Shown: in pieces, positions 1-8,789 of the stretch
Layout of the letters: each line of letters begins with the position of its first letter
Numbering within the stretch: position 1 is the first letter of the stretch
DNA from: Candidatus Zhuqueibacterota bacterium
GTDB lineage: Bacteria; Zhuqueibacterota; Zhuqueibacteria; Residuimicrobiales; JAFGEC01
NCBI GenBank assembly: GCA_016931775.1
Contig: JAFGEC010000185.1
Span: 1 to 40,887, forward strand
Direction: 5' to 3'
DNA length: 40,887 nt
Position numbers and translations under genes: made by a program
Notes under the pieces: generated by a model
Databases searched by the model: none
The model's input: only the letters and a program-made list of their open reading frames with translations
Told to the model about the DNA's origin: nothing

Positions 1-80
1 ATCTCCGTTTTGGGTGGGTTAGATATTCAAAATATAGGCTAAATATCATGCAACGATGCGTCGCACCTATAAAAGTCCCC

Positions 81-100
81 CCCTGTTACTCACATATTAC
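81..100. repeat. Terminal inverted-repeat end of a MITE-like element (partial copy)
   Basis: This 20-base sequence ends in TGTTACTCACATATTAC. It matches the right end of the repeat at 8250-8395 over GTTACTCACATATTAC and the right end of the copy at 20313-20506 with a few changes. The left end and the internal part shared by the other copies are not visible in bases 1-80. Either the element begins outside the window with a different interior, or only one terminus survives. It lies 114 bases beyond the 3' end of the small barrel gene. Confidence 0.5.
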
Positions 101-214
101 TCCAACGCCGGATTAAAATCAACCGGCAGACGGAAAATCCGAAAGCCGGTGTTTGTTCCAGTGAAGATTAGATCCGGCAGTAAAGGGCTCTTATTTCTGC
201 AACCTGAGTGACCT

Positions 215-835
215 TTACAGATAAAAGCGAACGTAAACCTTTCCCTGAGTATATATATCGGAAGCCGAACTTTCACTTTTACTATCAGCGCCCTGTCCAC
301 CGCCTGAATAGGTACTTTCATGTTTCGAACTTGAATACAGCAATTGAACCTCTCCGCCCAAACTGAACCCTTTACCGATGAAAAACTCACCACCGAGTGT
401 GGGTATGATGACGTATCCGGAAGAAGTGTTTTCAAACTCGCTTCCGCCGCTACCACCAGTTGGTTTTTCGGTTTCTGTCGAACTCTGATAGCCTACACGC
501 GCACCATAATAAACCACGAGTTTTCCGGCCTGGTTCAGTTTAAAAAAACCGACGGACAACATCCACATTGTGTAATCGGTTTCTTCGTCGATGCCGGCAG
601 AGGAAGCCTCGTCCTTACTTGAGGATTTACGCAGGGTAAGTCCCGGTTCGATCCGAAATGTCGGTGCCGCGTTATAGCAGAGTAAAATATGACTCCCGCT
701 CATATAACTGGCGATATCCGCAACCTCGATACCGATACCGAATTTGGGCGGTTGAGTTTCCTGCTCTTGAGCCAATCCTATACCCAGTTGAGTGAACAAA
801 AAAACGGAGCATACTGCAAGGATGAAACGTTTCAT
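215..835 (-). CDS. Small outer-membrane beta-barrel protein
   Basis: This 206-aa protein is probably an outer-membrane beta-barrel of the OmpW/opacity-like size class. It begins with a signal peptide (MKRFILAVCSVFLF, cleavage likely after GIGLAQ). The mature part alternates short hydrophobic/aromatic strands with Gly/Ser-rich loops (for example around residues 140-150 and 175-195), and the last residues YVRFYL form an aromatic-terminated final strand. The start is well supported: AGGAGGT lies 4 bases before the ATG. No enzymatic motif is visible. It is the most downstream of several minus-strand genes but is separated from the next by about 190 bases, so it is probably transcribed alone. The barrel class is inferred from composition; the exact family is not recognised. 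Confidence 0.7.
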   Translation of the reverse strand: MKRFILAVCSVFLFTQLGIGLAQEQETQPPKFGIGIEVADIASYMSGSHILLCYNAAPTFRIEPGLTLRKSSSKDEASSAGIDEETDYTMWMLSVGFFKLNQAGKLVVYYGARVGYQSSTETEKPTGGSGGSEFENTSSGYVIIPTLGGEFFIGKGFSLGGEVQLLYSSSKHESTYSGGGQGADSKSESSASDIYTQGKVYVRFYL

Positions 836-1028
836 TGCTACCTCCTGTCATTTTGTTGTACGATTAAACGAGAAGACCACTTTTAAGATACAATTCCGTT
901 TAAGCATCCTTTTCATATAAATCCCTCACGCAGATTCCTGAAAAAACCGTTGTGCCCCCTTCACAGAAATATAATCCAAAAGTCGCTAATTGCAAGTAAT
1001 TTATCACACATCGTCAATTATTCTTTCA

Positions 1029-1874
1029 CTATTTTAACAAAAGACAGCGTTTCATTTGCGTTCCGCCGCTAGCCGTATTGACACGATAAAAATATATGCC
1101 GCTGGCAAGTGAATGGGCGTCAAATTGATAACTATGCATACCGGAAGAAAGCAATCCAAGGTTGTCTTCGCTAACGATTCCACCGTTAACATTTACTATT
1201 TGCACGGTTACCGCATCTGATTCCGGTAGATAAAAATTGAACGTCGTGGAGGGATTAAATGGATTGGGATAATTCTGCTCCAATGTAAAGCCATCAGGTA
1301 CCTGTTCGAGTTTTTGTTGTACGGCATTATCCTCCAAAGGAATCTCCCCCACATAAATCCGGTCCAGCCAGACATAAGCATCCACATTTTGACCGACAAA
1401 AATCTTTAAATTGGCTGTTTCGTCGGTATAATCCGAAATAAAATTGTACTGAATCCGCTGATTAAAATCATACAGTACGGTATCGACCTGGAGGTATTTC
1501 GTATAAGGATCTTGTGCAAGTTCCCACACAAAAGTGAGAATCAATTCCTCCGGTCCCTCCCATGCAATGAGAAAATCGATAAAATACTCAATCCCCTCCC
1601 AGATAGGAACTGTTTGATAGGTTTGCAAATACCAGACTTCCGTTCCGCCATTAATAATATCCCACCGAACCGAATAAACGCCGGAGAGCATGCCGGTATC
1701 GTCCAACTCGTAAACAGCGTCGGCATCTGCGCCGCCATCCCAGAATGTCCAACCATCCAGACCGTTGTCAAATTCCCAATTGGTGAACATGTTGTCTTCT
1801 TGAGCAAGGGCGTTGAAACATACAAAAAATACTCCAACAAGGCCAACTGTAAATAATTTTCTTCTGTTTTTCAT
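1029..1874 (-). CDS. Secreted carbohydrate-binding-like protein with type IX sorting domain
   Basis: This 281-aa secreted protein has a signal peptide (MKNRRKLFTVGLVGVFFVCF, cleavage near NALAQ). Residues of about 28-190 form a beta-sandwich-like domain (NWEFDNGLDGWTFWDGG near the start, VWLDRIYVGEI at the end), the layout of CBM4/9-type carbohydrate-binding modules. The last 85 residues are a type IX (Por) sorting domain: LEQNYPNPFNPSTTF, then SGIYFYRV and a Lys-rich end. The reading frame is open further upstream to 2048, but the ATG at 1874 is chosen because it gives a proper signal peptide and is preceded by AAAGGGAG. There are no catalytic residues, so it is likely a surface-displayed or released binding protein. 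The sulfatase gene lies 289 bases upstream on the same strand. The CBM assignment is inferred from strand pattern. Confidence 0.75.
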   Translation of the reverse strand: MKNRRKLFTVGLVGVFFVCFNALAQEDNMFTNWEFDNGLDGWTFWDGGADADAVYELDDTGMLSGVYSVRWDIINGGTEVWYLQTYQTVPIWEGIEYFIDFLIAWEGPEELILTFVWELAQDPYTKYLQVDTVLYDFNQRIQYNFISDYTDETANLKIFVGQNVDAYVWLDRIYVGEIPLEDNAVQQKLEQVPDGFTLEQNYPNPFNPSTTFNFYLPESDAVTVQIVNVNGGIVSEDNLGLLSSGMHSYQFDAHSLASGIYFYRVNTASGGTQMKRCLLLK

Positions 1875-2163
1875 TTTTTTCTCCCTTTGAAATTGACTTT
1901 TGAACGAATGAATTTGTAGAATTCTAGAAATTTGATCGTAACGACCTTTTACGTGACGATTTCCCCGGCGATGATGACCGCTGGAACACCAGCGGAAACT
2001 CCTCTCATGCAGGAAATGTGAATTCGTACTTTTTCCCTCGTATCGCAATTCCTCATTGTATTATTTAACAAATTTGTACAAAACAATCAAATAAAAAAAT
2101 TCTTTTTAGGCAAAAATATTTTGATCTTTATATTTTTATCATTGGTTCCCCAAAAACTAAAAT

Positions 2164-3585
2164 TCACTTCATCTCCGCAGTGGGAAAATGCGCCGATTGC
2201 GCATGAGCCTGTTGCATAATTTCCTTTATCCTGTTCACAACCTCCGGATGTCTTGCTCCACACTCCTCTGACTCGGTGGGATATGCCCCAAGATCATATA
2301 ATTCGAACCGGCCAGGTCCTTCCGCATTAAAAAAGTACAATCCCTTCCAATCACCCATTCGCACGGCCATATAGGGCGGCTTCCACCAATAAAATTCCCA
2401 GTACAGATATTCATGCTGTTCCTGTGATTCGCCCATCAATGCAGGCAAGTACGACAGCCCGTCGATGTTCTCCGGCTTTTGAATACCGGCCAGGTCACAG
2501 GCCGTCGGCAAAAAATCCCAGAAAGCGGACACATGATCGGTGATTGTATTTGCTTTAATTTTACCCGGCCATCGTACGATCATGGGCACACGAATACCTC
2601 CCTCATACAGATCCTGTTTATATCCGCGTAAGGCGCCGTTACTTCTGAAAAGCGGATTGGCGACGCCGCCGTTATCGCTGGTAAAAAAGATAACCGTTCG
2701 ATCGTCCAGGTCCAATTCCTTTAACCGCTGAATTAATGTACCCACATACCCATCCAGCCGGGTGATCATGGCAGCGTAACGTTTGTTGTCATCGTTCCAA
2801 TTCTCCCCGGCATAAGGCTCCATCGAGGGTGCTTCATACTTTTCTCCGTCCGGTGCTTCGCCGTTGTTATGCGGTATTGTGACGGGCAGGTAAGCAAAAA
2901 AAGGATTCCGGCTGTTGTTTTTTATAAAATCCAGGCAGGCATTAAAGATCAGATCATTAGAATATTCGACTTTTTCGGCGGCATAACTGCCCAATCCTCT
3001 GGTCCAGTGATCCTTCGGCATATAGATGACCCGGTTTTGCAGCATAACCTTTTGGCCGTTATGATATAAATATTCCGGAAAAGAATTATGCGCGTGTACC
3101 TGGCAGTAATAGCCGTAAAATTCATCAAATCCGTGGTTTTGCGGATTACCGGTATTGTTTTGCACACCCAAACCCCATTTGCCGAAAATACCGGTCCGGT
3201 ACCCGGCGGATTGTAACAGGGATGCAACGGTGGCTGTTTTTTCCGGTAGCGGCAATTGGCCGTAAGGCTCGCTCTCCTGATTGCCCCTTACATAGGCATG
3301 ACCAGTGTGCAAACCGGTCATTAATACGCAACGGGAAGGTGCACACACACTGGATCCTGCGTAGTGCTGGGTGCATTTTATGCCTTCTGCTGCCATTCGG
3401 TCGATATTCGGTGTTTTGATATTTTTTTGGCCGTAGCAACCAAGATCACCATAACCCAGATCATCGGCTATGATATAGATGATATTGGGCCTGGTTTTTC
3501 CCGAACAGGAAGAATAAAAAAACGTTAATCCGACAGTTGCCGACGCCTTTAAAAATTGCCGCCGATTGGTATTTGACGGTATCAT
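2164..3585 (-). CDS. Sulfatase, arylsulfatase A-like (S1 family), exported
   Basis: This 473-aa S1-family sulfatase hydrolyses sulfate esters, probably on a polysaccharide. The Cys-Ala-Pro-Ser-Arg motif at residues 81-85 is the formylglycine site (Cys type). NIIYIIADDLGYGDLG near residues 34-48 supplies two metal-binding Asp residues, and FFTSDNGG is the later metal/sulfate motif. The N-terminus NRRQFLKASATVGLTFFYSSC is Tat-like, and YSSC could be a lipobox, so the enzyme may be a Tat-exported lipoprotein. GAGG lies five bases before the ATG. The length fits the family. No maturase (formylglycine-generating enzyme or anaerobic SAM maturase) is in this window. The substrate cannot be told from sequence, although the carbohydrate-binding-like protein downstream suggests glycans. 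Confidence 0.93.
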   Translation of the reverse strand: MIPSNTNRRQFLKASATVGLTFFYSSCSGKTRPNIIYIIADDLGYGDLGCYGQKNIKTPNIDRMAAEGIKCTQHYAGSSVCAPSRCVLMTGLHTGHAYVRGNQESEPYGQLPLPEKTATVASLLQSAGYRTGIFGKWGLGVQNNTGNPQNHGFDEFYGYYCQVHAHNSFPEYLYHNGQKVMLQNRVIYMPKDHWTRGLGSYAAEKVEYSNDLIFNACLDFIKNNSRNPFFAYLPVTIPHNNGEAPDGEKYEAPSMEPYAGENWNDDNKRYAAMITRLDGYVGTLIQRLKELDLDDRTVIFFTSDNGGVANPLFRSNGALRGYKQDLYEGGIRVPMIVRWPGKIKANTITDHVSAFWDFLPTACDLAGIQKPENIDGLSYLPALMGESQEQHEYLYWEFYWWKPPYMAVRMGDWKGLYFFNAEGPGRFELYDLGAYPTESEECGARHPEVVNRIKEIMQQAHAQSAHFPTAEMK

Positions 3586-3602
3586 AGGAACCTCGATTTA
3601 AA

Positions 3603-3634
3603 CAAAAATAAAATACCATATTTATAGTTTTAAA
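3603..3634 (-). promoter_or_regulatory. Putative FCB-type promoter of the sulfatase gene
   Basis: Read on the minus strand, TATTTTTG (3610-3603) fits the TAnnTTTG -7 box of Bacteroidota-type promoters. TTTA sits 20 bases upstream (3634-3631) in place of the usual TTTG/TTG -33 box. The sulfatase ATG is 18 bases beyond the -7 box. The -33 match is weak and the surroundings are AT-rich, so chance agreement is possible. Confidence 0.35.
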
Positions 3635-3674
3635 TGTATAAAAAAATTGAAAATAATCAAAAAATCATTTTTCA

Positions 3675-3706
3675 TTTGCTTTCCCGGCATTTTTGTTTTA
3701 CCTTTT
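3675..3706 (+). promoter_or_regulatory. Putative FCB-type promoter for the YkvA-like/DUF4230 pair
   Basis: TTTG (3675-3678), 20 bases, then TACCTTTT (3699-3706) matches the Bacteroidota -33 TTTG / -7 TAnnTTTG arrangement closely. It lies 27 bases before the ATG at 3734 and is divergent from the putative sulfatase promoter in the same 148-base gap. Confidence 0.42.
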
Positions 3707-3733
3707 TAACAAAAGAATCATTATGGGAGCATA

Positions 3734-3967
3734 ATGCAGAAAAAAGGGGAAAAAACATTTATCAGGATTCTAGGTGCACTTGTTGGTGTGGTACTGTCGG
3801 TCATCTACCTCCTGAACCTGTCAATGGGATTGGTTGAGATACCCGACAATCTGCCTTTTGTGGGCAACGTGGATGAATTTGTCGCCAGCGGTATTCTGAT
3901 AGCATCATTACGCTACCTGGGTCTGGATCTGACACGGTTTGGACGTTCGAAAAAAAAAGAATCATGA
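3734..3967 (+). CDS. Small YkvA/DUF1232-like membrane protein
   Basis: This 77-aa protein has a hydrophobic helix at residues of about 10-30 (ILGALVGVVLSVIYLLNL). A segment follows (IPDNLPFVGNVDEFVASGI, about 37-55) that copies the core signature of YkvA/DUF1232 proteins, hydrophobic-IPD-hydrophobic-P-hydrophobic-G-x-x-D-(D/E), and it ends in a charged tail. Family members are small inner-membrane proteins of unknown role. The start has GGGAG four bases upstream. The stop overlaps the next gene by four bases (ATGA), so the two are translationally coupled and probably work together. The family assignment rests on one motif. Confidence 0.7.
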   Translation: MQKKGEKTFIRILGALVGVVLSVIYLLNLSMGLVEIPDNLPFVGNVDEFVASGILIASLRYLGLDLTRFGRSKKKES

Positions 3968-4725
3968 CGGCAGAACCGCAGAAAAATCCAGAACAAAAAG
4001 TAAAATCCGCCACAAGAGGACACGCCGTTGTGCGAATCGTTTGGGCGTTGGTGACGGCATTTATATTTTTTCTCGGATACAGTTTTTTCATCCGCAGTTG
4101 CGAACCACCGCTTGTGATAAAAAATCTGACTGAAAAAGACATCACTTATATCGTCGAGCAGCAGTCTAAAGTTTTGGAATTGGTGCTGGTGAAAAGAACC
4201 ATCACCGGCACGGTCGCCAAAGATTACACCAAAGACTTTCATTTCAATATACCTATTCGTGGCGAAAAAGTTTTCGAATTTTCTGCTCACGCTGAAGTCA
4301 AATGTCCGGTAACCTACGCCTATTACGCGGACTTGGCGGCGGAATGGAAAATAACCGCCAGAAACGGGATCGTTCGTGTACAGGCACCGCCGATCCAGGT
4401 GGGTAAACCGCAAATTGATACAGCCGAAATGCAAGAGTATTTTCAGGGTTCTACTTTGATTTTCAACAAACAGGAGATATTGGCAGAGGTAAGAAAAAGT
4501 GTAACGCCGGGATTGACGGAACTGGGCGAACGCCATAAAAAAATCGCTTACATTCGTGAGGATTGCCGCCGTCAATTAGCCGGATTTATCCGTACCTGGG
4601 CGATGAATCATGTAAAAGTCGAGGAGGTGATTGTCAGATTTGCCGACGATCCTGATATTCAGGAGCAACCCGGTATCCTGGAACGCGATGAAAGTGACCT
4701 TGAGATTCGCGTGATGATTGAATAG
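3964..4725 (+). CDS. DUF4230-like membrane-anchored protein
   Basis: This 253-aa protein has one transmembrane anchor at residues of about 22-42 (VRIVWALVTAFIFFLGYSFF) and a large extracytoplasmic or soluble domain. The domain order fits DUF4230: early beta strands (VLELVLVKRTITGTV), a central hydrophobic strand with an Asp (YAYYADLAAEWKI), an APPIQVGKPQID strand-turn typical of the LP-x-p-x-I region, and two amphipathic helices (ILAEVRKSVTPGLTELGE and CRRQLAGFIRTWAMNHV). The function of DUF4230 proteins is not established. The gene starts inside the stop of the YkvA-like gene (ATGA overlap), indicating coupled translation. No terminator is obvious in the 269 bases that follow. Confidence is high for a real gene and moderate for the family. 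Confidence 0.75.
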   Translation: MTAEPQKNPEQKVKSATRGHAVVRIVWALVTAFIFFLGYSFFIRSCEPPLVIKNLTEKDITYIVEQQSKVLELVLVKRTITGTVAKDYTKDFHFNIPIRGEKVFEFSAHAEVKCPVTYAYYADLAAEWKITARNGIVRVQAPPIQVGKPQIDTAEMQEYFQGSTLIFNKQEILAEVRKSVTPGLTELGERHKKIAYIREDCRRQLAGFIRTWAMNHVKVEEVIVRFADDPDIQEQPGILERDESDLEIRVMIE

Positions 4726-4994
4726 ACTCTGTATATTCGCACCAACTTGAATTTATTCCAACACCCGGGGTTTAATTCTATGACTCAAAGTCTTCCGGAA
4801 ACAAATACGGATTAATATCATCTTTTTTATAGATGGTTTCGAGATAATGTTTATATGTTAAGAACTATTTACGTGCCTCCTCTATATAGATATGACATGA
4901 AAAGGGTAAAACGTTACAAACTTTTTCAAAAATGAATATATTTAAAGAAAAAAAACGATGCTCTTTTTAGATAAAACTCCCGTGGAGTCTGCTT

Positions 4995-6029
4995 CTATTC
5001 CATTCCCCACCCATAACACTCGATACTGCACGCCAGATCGCCTGCCAGGTCCTCACAGCCCAGGTCAAAATGCTCGGATATCCCCACCCACGGTCCCTTA
5101 CCCTTGTTGGCTTCCACAGCACCGGCACAGTCCGCATCTCCGCAGGTTATCTGCGGCTCCGGGCCACCGGTCTCTTCAACCACCATCCAGTTGTTCAGTG
5201 TCTGACAAAAGTGCATGATATGTGCTTTGGCCTCCTGGCAGCGGGCATACAGTTCCTCCGGATCGCAATCCTTTTTGTCCGGTTTATCCGGCGGCTTACA
5301 ATCACTCAGACACTTGATCCGGACGATAAAAAACTCCATATGTTCGTCATCTTCCTCAGTCCAGATGAGGTTACGATCAGTCGCTTCTCCTCGGTAATAT
5401 AAATCTTTGAACGCCGGCGTTGCCCACTGTGGATATGTCGAGCCAGTCTCCTTGTCGGTACATGTATATTCAAAACCACAGCCGGGTGAATTGTATAAAT
5501 ATTCATCAACTCCCTCCCACCAAGGTGTGATGCTTACACGAAATCCATTTTGCATCCAGTTTCCTCGGTCGTAATACGTTCCTGGGTTTGGATCCGGTAT
5601 GCCCCCGGCATCCTCGTCATACCAATATTCCCCGATAATTTTCATCAATCCAAAAGTCTCACAGGAACCGGTCTTTGCCGCACAGACGCGAGATTCGTTT
5701 TCATCGCGCCGGTGGTAATAGTCAACCACTGCGGAAAGGTCGATTTGTTCAATTTCGTACTTTCCATCCTTACCGGGTCGATCGGCAATCCGGAAGGTTC
5801 CGGAATAACGGCAGCGGCTGGGACCGTCACAATAAAGGGCAGGGGCATGAACTCCAGGTTGGTATGTCGCAGCCACATCAGCATCGATGCTCCAGACAGT
5901 CCCTGCGTAGCTCCAGCTCGTTTTATTATCACCGTCTTGATATGAAGTACTTGATTTATTTTCCGAATCGTTCTTGCATGAAAGAGGTAATAAAAAGAAA
6001 ATTACGATAAAAAGCCGATGATATTTCAT
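4995..6029 (-). CDS. Cys-rich lipoprotein of unknown function
   Basis: I do not recognise the family of this 344-aa protein. It starts with a lipoprotein signal (MKYHRLFIVIFFLLPLSC, lipobox PLSC), so the mature protein should be lipidated at Cys18. The reading frame is open upstream to 6134, but the ATG at 6029 follows an excellent GGAGGAAATTTT and gives the clean signal. The mature part has about fifteen Cys, many in close pairs (CDGPSRC, CGFEYTC, CLSDC), suggesting disulfides. It also has acidic, aromatic-rich stretches (GEYWYDEDAGGIPDPNPGTY) and a Lys/Asp/Pro linker (KPPDKPDKKDCDPEE) before a helical Cys-containing C-terminal part. The nearest upstream gene on the same strand starts 1.4 kb away and ends 234 bases upstream. 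It could be a surface binding protein, but this is only inference. Confidence 0.72.
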   Translation of the reverse strand: MKYHRLFIVIFFLLPLSCKNDSENKSSTSYQDGDNKTSWSYAGTVWSIDADVAATYQPGVHAPALYCDGPSRCRYSGTFRIADRPGKDGKYEIEQIDLSAVVDYYHRRDENESRVCAAKTGSCETFGLMKIIGEYWYDEDAGGIPDPNPGTYYDRGNWMQNGFRVSITPWWEGVDEYLYNSPGCGFEYTCTDKETGSTYPQWATPAFKDLYYRGEATDRNLIWTEEDDEHMEFFIVRIKCLSDCKPPDKPDKKDCDPEELYARCQEAKAHIMHFCQTLNNWMVVEETGGPEPQITCGDADCAGAVEANKGKGPWVGISEHFDLGCEDLAGDLACSIECYGWGME

Positions 6030-6263
6030 AAAATTTCCTCCAAAAATGCACGGCCGCAGGAATTTCCACTTATTCTTTTGGCTAAAGAACCAAAAGACTT
6101 TTTGGCTTCGCAAATGAGTAGTAAGTGAAAACAAGACGAAACGGTTATTTCATGTATTAAAATAATCAAAATTCCAGGATAAATATTCAGCCCGTCATCC
6201 GATTTTTGATTCCGAGCCGAATTCCGCATATCATTAATTTGAAAAAATTTTTGTCAACCGGCA

Positions 6264-7463
6264 TCACTTGATTTTTTGCACGATCTTGCCGCTGTCCTTG
6301 TCCTTAAGTATCAACTTTACACGGCCGTCCGGCATGACCTCTTCCTTTACGAGTAAATATTTACCGTCAATCAATTCAGCTGATTTTTCAATCATGGAAA
6401 GTTCCTTACCCCGCCAGATATCGAGTTTTATCGGTTCCCATTGTTTCGTTGCAGCGGATTTATAACACGCATCGATAATCGCATTGACGACATATCCGTC
6501 GTAAAATGTTTCCATGGGTTCGGTCTTTTTTTCCAAGGCATCAAAGACATCGACGAACATATGCCTGTATCCTAATTCCTGAACTTCATCTCCCACAGGA
6601 AAAAGCCATCCGGTATCCCCTTCGGCTTTTTCCGCCACATACCCCCCCTGACCGACCGACGAAAACATCTGAAAGCCGGTACGCAAAAAATGATCCAGCC
6701 AGATTGTGCCTTCCGTACCGGCCACCTCGTCACGTAAATCCATTCCACCGCGAAACGCCCAGCTGACTTCAAACTGTCCCATGGAACCGTTCTCAAACCG
6801 GATCAGTCCGATACCATGATCCTCGGCATCTATTTGATGAACCAGCGTATCGGCCCAACACATAACCTCGACCGGTTTGATCTCTTTGCCTATGAAATTC
6901 CGGATTATCTCTACACAATGACAACCCATATCGATTATCGCCCCGCCACCGGCCATTTCCTTATCCCAAAACCAGGCACTATGGGGTCCGGGATGTGTTT
7001 CGCGTGAGCGGACCCACAAGATTCTTCCAAGCGCTCCGTTCTTCACCGAATCCAACGATTTCAGTGTTTTGGGAGTATAAACCAAATCCTCAAGGTAACC
7101 GCTGAAAACACCGGCTTTTTCCACCGCTTGCAACATCTCTCTGGCTTCGGCAGCGTTTCTCCCCAACGGCTTTGTACACAGGACAGCTTTCCCGGCCTGC
7201 GCTGCCTTTACCACAGCCTCTTTATGCAGGTGATTTGGAATACCGATAATCACGACATCTGAATCCGGATCGTTTAACGCCTCATCCAAATCGGTACTGT
7301 ATTTCGGAATATTCCATTCACCGGCAAATTTTTCGGCACGTTCCTTCGATCTGGAAAAAATATTCACCACGCGATCCCGGCCCCGTTGGCTGTGGATGGT
7401 CATCGTATAAAACATACCAATCAGTCCGGTTCCAAGCATGGTAATTTTATGCCCGTCTGTCAT
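6264..7463 (-). CDS. Gfo/Idh/MocA-family oxidoreductase
   Basis: This 399-aa NAD(P)-dependent sugar or cyclitol dehydrogenase-like enzyme has a Rossmann fingerprint GTGLIG near residues 9-14. The family's EKP motif appears as TKPLGRN, and the C-terminal alpha/beta domain carries [15 protein letters not shown], in which Asp and His are the usual catalytic/substrate residues. There is no signal peptide, so it is cytoplasmic. The frame opens at 7484, but the ATG at 7463 is preferred because GGAGGTGAATAT precedes it directly. The CAP-domain gene ends 17 bases upstream on the same strand, so the two are likely co-transcribed. The substrate is unknown. Several other carbohydrate genes in the window favour a sugar derivative. 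Confidence 0.9.
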   Translation of the reverse strand: MTDGHKITMLGTGLIGMFYTMTIHSQRGRDRVVNIFSRSKERAEKFAGEWNIPKYSTDLDEALNDPDSDVVIIGIPNHLHKEAVVKAAQAGKAVLCTKPLGRNAAEAREMLQAVEKAGVFSGYLEDLVYTPKTLKSLDSVKNGALGRILWVRSRETHPGPHSAWFWDKEMAGGGAIIDMGCHCVEIIRNFIGKEIKPVEVMCWADTLVHQIDAEDHGIGLIRFENGSMGQFEVSWAFRGGMDLRDEVAGTEGTIWLDHFLRTGFQMFSSVGQGGYVAEKAEGDTGWLFPVGDEVQELGYRHMFVDVFDALEKKTEPMETFYDGYVVNAIIDACYKSAATKQWEPIKLDIWRGKELSMIEKSAELIDGKYLLVKEEVMPDGRVKLILKDKDSGKIVQKIK

Positions 7464-7480
7464 ATATTCACCTCCATCTT

Positions 7481-8167
7481 TCATTCACTGCTAAAGACCT
7501 GGGTTACGACAAAATATGCCATATCGTAAAAATTACTTTCATAAAAAAAAGCGGCCCCGGTGCCCAGGAACGTAAATCGGGGATCGAGTATATTCTCGCG
7601 ATGTCCTTTCGAGTCCATCAATTCATCAACGACAACAATAGCGAGGTCGAGATATGTTCGATTTTTCAATGGCTGTCCATTGGGCGTATAACTAAAATAT
7701 CCACCGTTTTGAGGCGGTGTATAAACAGGACGTCCCGACTGGTATTCCAGGCCACTGACATTGGCGATATTCTCCCCCAAAATTGAAAAATCGATGTCTG
7801 AAAGTGCTGCCCTGTCGCGAACCGTTGTTTTGTTTGCGACGGGACTAATATGGGAGAAAAAATCATACTGTACCATGTCTTTGCTGTGCTCAAAAGCCAC
7901 CTGTTCCAATGCCGGTAAATGCTGTAGGGAAGGAAGGTTGTAACGATTTCTGGCCAGATTTGTCTGATAAAAGATTGCCGCATGTAACAATTTATAATCG
8001 ATATTATTGAAATCAATACGTTGTCGTGCTGCAGCAAAGCCGGAGAATGTTCTGAAATTATACCTGGCGTAGTCATTTACAGACCAATTGAATTCTCTTC
8101 CGCAAAAAGAATAGACTGCACATATAATAATGACCCAAAAAATCAAATAGCACTGTCTAAACGACAC
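7481..8167 (-). CDS. CAP/SCP-domain secreted protein (GTG start)
   Basis: This 228-aa protein has an N-terminal hydrophobic segment ([16 protein letters not shown]) acting as a signal or anchor, followed by a CAP (cysteine-rich secretory/PR-1) domain. Family landmarks are visible: [12 protein letters not shown], the helix with [16 protein letters not shown] (His and Asp/Glu of the cavity), GENIANVSG and [17 protein letters not shown]. Bacterial CAP proteins are extracytoplasmic with mostly unknown roles. The frame is open to 8233, but GTG at 8167 is chosen because GGAGG lies 7 bases upstream, and a TTG-N19-TATTTTAC promoter-like pair at 8230-8201 would place the transcript start after the ATG at 8233. 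It is followed at 17 bases by the dehydrogenase gene. Confidence 0.87.
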   Translation of the reverse strand: MSFRQCYLIFWVIIICAVYSFCGREFNWSVNDYARYNFRTFSGFAAARQRIDFNNIDYKLLHAAIFYQTNLARNRYNLPSLQHLPALEQVAFEHSKDMVQYDFFSHISPVANKTTVRDRAALSDIDFSILGENIANVSGLEYQSGRPVYTPPQNGGYFSYTPNGQPLKNRTYLDLAIVVVDELMDSKGHRENILDPRFTFLGTGAAFFYESNFYDMAYFVVTQVFSSE

Positions 8168-8200
8168 CAGGTTCCTCCAGTGATTCGGATTCGTATGATA

Positions 8201-8230
8201 GTAAAATATAATTTCAACGAAAAAAAACAA
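8201..8230 (-). promoter_or_regulatory. Putative promoter of the CAP/dehydrogenase pair
   Basis: On the minus strand TTG (8230-8228), 19 bases and TATTTTAC (8208-8201) resemble the FCB -33/-7 arrangement. The third T of the -7 core and its final G are not fully conserved. It sits 33 bases before the proposed GTG start. Confidence 0.33.
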
Positions 8231-8249
8231 CACATTTTTGCATTAAAAG

Positions 8250-8395
8250 ATATTAAATGAGTAACAAGGGGAATGGAAAGCGTAGCTTTTTTTGTCATTT
8301 TCCATATATTTTTGCACGATTTTTCAATTTTCTTCTTGCATTAAAGTTTGCAACTGCTGCTTTAATAACATTGTCCTCCGTTACTCACATATTAC
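8250..8395. repeat. MITE-like inverted-repeat element, copy 1
   Basis: This element of about 146 bases has inverted ends: GAGTAACA at 8259-8266 on the left and GTTACTCACATATTAC at 8380-8395 on the right. It shares internal blocks with the copy at 20313-20506: GGAAAGC(G/A)TAGCTTTTTTTGTCATTT near the left end, TTTTTGCACGATTTTTCAATTT in the middle, and GCAACTG(C/A)TG and AATAACATTG-like sequence on the right (motifs quoted in part). It lacks about 45 bases of the other copy. Read on the minus strand it has GGAGGA followed by a short open frame of about 23 codons with an ATT in place of ATG. It lies between the CAP gene and the first PKD giant. It encodes no transposase, so it would be non-autonomous. 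Confidence 0.6.
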
Positions 8396-8789
8396 ATTAT
8401 GAGAATTACCCGGAAGCAAGTGACGTTTTACAATTATGCACTCCCTTGTTTCGACGTGAGACATGATAAATTATTATTGAAAAATATTCATAAAGTACAC
8501 CAATTTCAAAATTGACATCACTCTTAAAACAAATAAAAACAACACTGATTCATGATCACCCCAAAACCGAAAATCCGCTATAATGGTACAAAGTTTGCAA
8601 AATAAAATTGCTTATCGTATATTGTCACGATCTGAATGACGAAATCGACTCCTAATCCGATGATGAAAAACGGTCGGATTCGATATATCTATTTTACCCG
8701 TAAACCGGATTTGCGATAAAAAAATGATTCGAATGAAAGGAAGCCGGGCTACCCTATGTTCCGGTGATTGGAAAAGCAGAGGAACTCGC
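8396..8789. other. Gene-free AT-rich leader of the first PKD giant
   Basis: These 394 bases lie between the repeat element and the ATG at 8790. They are AT-rich and contain no frame with a ribosome-binding site that I can support. A promoter for the downstream giant gene must lie here, but no clear TTTG-N20-TAnnTTTG pair was found. Confidence 0.5.

Noticed and set aside
97-456. Minus-strand frame overlapping the end of the small barrel gene
   Set aside because: It lies in another frame over the barrel code, lacks a ribosome-binding site and has no recognisable composition.
8257-8466. 69-codon frame MSNKGNGKRSFF across repeat copy 1
   Set aside because: It reads straight through the element's end into flanking DNA and is not conserved in copy 2.
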